Part shown: positions 62,329 to 64,000 of the stretch, piece after piece
Layout: every line of letters starts with the position of its first letter
Numbering within the stretch: the stretch's first letter is position 1
NCBI GenBank assembly: GCA_963812525.1
Contig: CAWEVL010000010.1
Span: 496,001 to 560,000 of the forward strand
Source: Bog-756 sp963812525
GTDB lineage: Bacteria; Actinomycetota; Acidimicrobiia; Acidimicrobiales; RAAP-2
Reading direction: 5' to 3'
Length of the DNA: 64,000 nt
The notes under the pieces: model-generated
Told to the model about the DNA's origin: nothing
Database searches by the model: none
Seen by the model: only the letters and a program-made list of their open reading frames with translations
Program-made: the position numbers and the translations under genes

Positions 62329-62451
62329 CACCGCGGTCACCGTGGAAAGTCGAGTCCCGGAATCCGTGGCGGTCACAACGTGAAAGGCAGGCGATGGCGA
62401 GATCGTGTGGAACGGGCGAGCGAGCCAGCCGGGTGGTCCACGGGTCGGGAC

Positions 62452-63423
62452 ATGGCCATGGGTGAGGTCGAGCTGGCGTGCGGGCTCCCCCCGGGTCCGG
62501 ACTTCGCCGACCTGGCCGTCCTGGCCGAGAGGCTCGGCTACGCCCGGGTGTGGATCTACGACTCGGCGCCGCTGTGGGAGGACCCCTTCGTCCATCTGGC
62601 GTTGGCGGCTGAGCGGACCGAGCGCATCGGCCTGGCCACCGCCGTGCTGGTTCCAGCCGAGCGCTCCGTGATGGCCATGGCCTCGGCCATCGCCACGGTC
62701 ACCCGGATCTCGGGGGGCCGCTTCCGGGCGTGCTTCGGCACCGGCTTCACCGCCCGCCTGGCCGTGGGCCAGCCGGCTATGACGCTCCGCGAACTGTCCG
62801 ACTACGTGACCGCCCTCCGGGAACTGCTGGCCGGGAAGACCGTACGGCTGGACGGGTCGGCCACCCGGATGATCCATGCTCCCGGGCGCGCGGAACCGCG
62901 GCCGCTGGACGTCCCGCTCTGGCTCAGCGTCTTCGGACCCCGGGGTGCCGCGCTGGCCGGTGAGGTGGCCGACGGCATCATCGGTCCACCGCACCCGAAG
63001 CTGCCCACCGCCATGATCGCGTCCGGCACGGTGCTCGATCCGGGCGAGGATCCGGGTTCCGACCGCGTGAGGGAGGCCATCGGACCGTGGCGCGTGGTCG
63101 ACTGGCACAACGCCTACGCCGGCGGCGGGGCCGGGGCGGTCGACGCCCTGCCCGGGGGACAGGCCTGGCGTGAGGCGGTCGAAGCCCTGGCTTCGCCGGG
63201 CGAGGCGCACCTGTGGACGTTCGAGGGCCACGTCACCCACCTGCCCGACCGGGATCGCCATCTGCTGCCCCACATCGACGTCCGCACGATGGTCGGGGAG
63301 CCGGACCACATCGCCAGCCACCTCGGGCGTCTCGGTGATGCCGGCTTCGCCGAGATTGTCTACACCCCGACCGGGCCCGACGTCGCCCGCGAGCTGCGAG
63401 CGATGGCCTCGGTTCCCCGGTGA
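62452..63423 (+). CDS. LLM class F420/flavin-dependent oxidoreductase
   Basis: A 323-residue luciferase-like protein: VELACGLPPGPDFADLAVLAERLGYARVWIYDSAPLWEDPF, IGLATAVLVPAERSVMAMASAIATVTRISGGRFRACFGTGFTA, and VPLWLSVFGPRGAALAGEVADGII. These are the sheet and cofactor segments of F420-dependent LLM enzymes. ATG 62452 is preferred; earlier in-frame starts add an arginine-rich stretch (RRWRDRVERASEP) unlike the family. It lies about 120 bases after the P450 and could process its product. Confidence 0.88.
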   Translation: MAMGEVELACGLPPGPDFADLAVLAERLGYARVWIYDSAPLWEDPFVHLALAAERTERIGLATAVLVPAERSVMAMASAIATVTRISGGRFRACFGTGFTARLAVGQPAMTLRELSDYVTALRELLAGKTVRLDGSATRMIHAPGRAEPRPLDVPLWLSVFGPRGAALAGEVADGIIGPPHPKLPTAMIASGTVLDPGEDPGSDRVREAIGPWRVVDWHNAYAGGGAGAVDALPGGQAWREAVEALASPGEAHLWTFEGHVTHLPDRDRHLLPHIDVRTMVGEPDHIASHLGRLGDAGFAEIVYTPTGPDVARELRAMASVPR

Positions 63424-63540
63424 CCGGAGCCGGCGGGCTAGCCACGCGCCGGCGGCGGACCCGGCTCGAGGCCGTTCGAATTCCCCGCGCTATCGTGCTC
63501 TGGTCCTGCTGGATCGGCCGGCTGACACCAGGGGGTTCAG

Positions 63541-64000
63541 ATGACTCGCTTCATCGAAAGCACGATTACCTTCCCCTACAAGCGGTCACTGGGGCCGGTG
63601 GTCGGAGCGTTCATGACCGCCCTCACCGAGCAGCGGATCCTGGGCATCCGCTGCGGGGACGGCGTGCTGGTGCCCCCCATGGAGTGGGACCCGGCAACCG
63701 GCGCCGAGCTGGCCCACGAGTTCGTGGAGGTCGGGCCGGCGGGCACCGTCGAGTCGTGGACGTGGGTGCCGAGGCCGTCTGAGCAGCACCCCCTCGACCG
63801 TCCCTTCGCCTTCGCCCTGATCCGGCTGGACGGCGCCACCACCCCGCTGCTGCATGCGGTGGACACCGGTGGGCCCGAGCCCATGGTCGACGGGATGCGG
63901 GTGGCTCCCCGCTGGAGGGGCGCCCGGGAAGGGCGCATCGACGACATCATCTGCTTCGTTCCCGGCGAGGACCCCACGACCGAGGGCCACGACGCCGGCG
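63541..64000 (+). CDS. OB-fold (DUF35-type) protein, 3' end outside window
   Basis: ATG 63541 opens a frame that stays open to the last base (153 codons). ITFPYKRSLGPVVGAFMTALTEQRILGIRC, VLVPPMEWDPATGAEL, FVEVGPAGTVESWTW and FAFALIRLDGATTPLLHAVD follow the DUF35 OB-fold pattern of proteins that partner thiolases or MaoC hydratases in steroid-type catabolism. The zinc-ribbon cysteines of typical DUF35 proteins are absent: only one Cys (GIRCGDG) is left at that place. The sequence truncation prevents seeing whether a second domain follows. Confidence 0.8.
   Translation, partial: MTRFIESTITFPYKRSLGPVVGAFMTALTEQRILGIRCGDGVLVPPMEWDPATGAELAHEFVEVGPAGTVESWTWVPRPSEQHPLDRPFAFALIRLDGATTPLLHAVDTGGPEPMVDGMRVAPRWRGAREGRIDDIICFVPGEDPTTEGHDAG

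Noticed and set aside
60913..63321. Minus-strand open frame of about 800 codons opposite the second P450 and LLM genes
   Set aside because: Shadow of two well-supported plus-strand genes; no recognisable domain.
1..64000. tRNA, rRNA, riboswitch or mobile element
   Set aside because: No cloverleaf, conserved rRNA stretch, transposase, integrase or terminal inverted repeat was noticed by eye; a covariance-model and IS search would be needed to exclude them fully.

Overview
The window looks like chromosome of an aerobic, very GC-rich actinobacterium, most plausibly an uncultured member of Acidimicrobiia or a related lineage. The grounds are strong G/C third-position bias, five luciferase-like (LLM) F420/flavin oxidoreductases, bacterial P450s, actinobacterial FadE/FadD/CaiB paralogues, a KshB-like reductase, many GTG starts and several promoters that look leaderless. 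This placement is inference; no rRNA or tRNA gene was seen. No CRISPR array, transposase, integrase or phage gene was seen either.

Almost everything here is catabolism of CoA-activated acids or ring compounds. 1-4.4 kb: SRPBCC fragment, TIM-barrel protein, enoyl-CoA hydratase and two LLM oxidoreductases on the plus strand. 4.4-11.2 kb, minus strand: a decayed VOC gene, a zinc alcohol dehydrogenase, a TetR regulator, a hydratase, and a CoA ligase followed by two overlapping acyl-CoA dehydrogenase (ACAD) subunits. 11.3-16.5 kb: a divergent classical ACAD, then CaiB, CoA ligase and amidohydrolase. 16.5-23.4 kb: P450, two SDRs, CaiB, hydratase and an amidohydrolase that lacks its first metal motif. 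23.4-33.6 kb: a ring-oxidation locus with a second TetR, a 108-aa partner protein, a Rieske oxygenase, a CMD protein, an SDR, a TauD dioxygenase and a CoA ligase on the minus strand, and divergently a ferredoxin reductase, a SnoaL-like protein and an ACAD pair. 33.6-39.8 kb: LLM, two aldehyde dehydrogenases, thiolase and MarR. 40.1-50.7 kb: acetoacetyl-CoA synthetase, two HpcH/CitE lyases, MaoC, an ACAD pair, a DapB-like reductase, CaiB and an NtaA-like monooxygenase, all on the minus strand and mostly overlapping. 50.7-58 kb: GntR, an amidohydrolase and a branched-chain-type ABC importer whose two permeases and one ATPase form one polypeptide. 58.5-64 kb: hydratase, 3-hydroxyisobutyrate-dehydrogenase-like protein, CMD protein, a second P450, LLM and an OB-fold protein that runs off the end.

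Read together, substrates would enter through the ABC importer, be oxygenated by the P450s, Rieske or TauD enzymes, be oxidised by SDRs and aldehyde dehydrogenases, be activated by CoA ligases or CaiB transferases, and be shortened by heteromeric ACADs, hydratases, thiolase and HpcH lyases. The actual substrate cannot be read from the sequence; a steroid-like, terpenoid or alicyclic compound is a reasonable guess.

A data-quality feature dominates 22.3-55.6 kb. About 43 frameshifts interrupt 18 otherwise well-conserved genes, and nearly every one I could polarise is a single extra base. Flanking genes before 22 kb and after 56 kb are clean. I annotated these as whole genes with indels. Sequencing or assembly error is more likely than decay, but only read-level data can decide.
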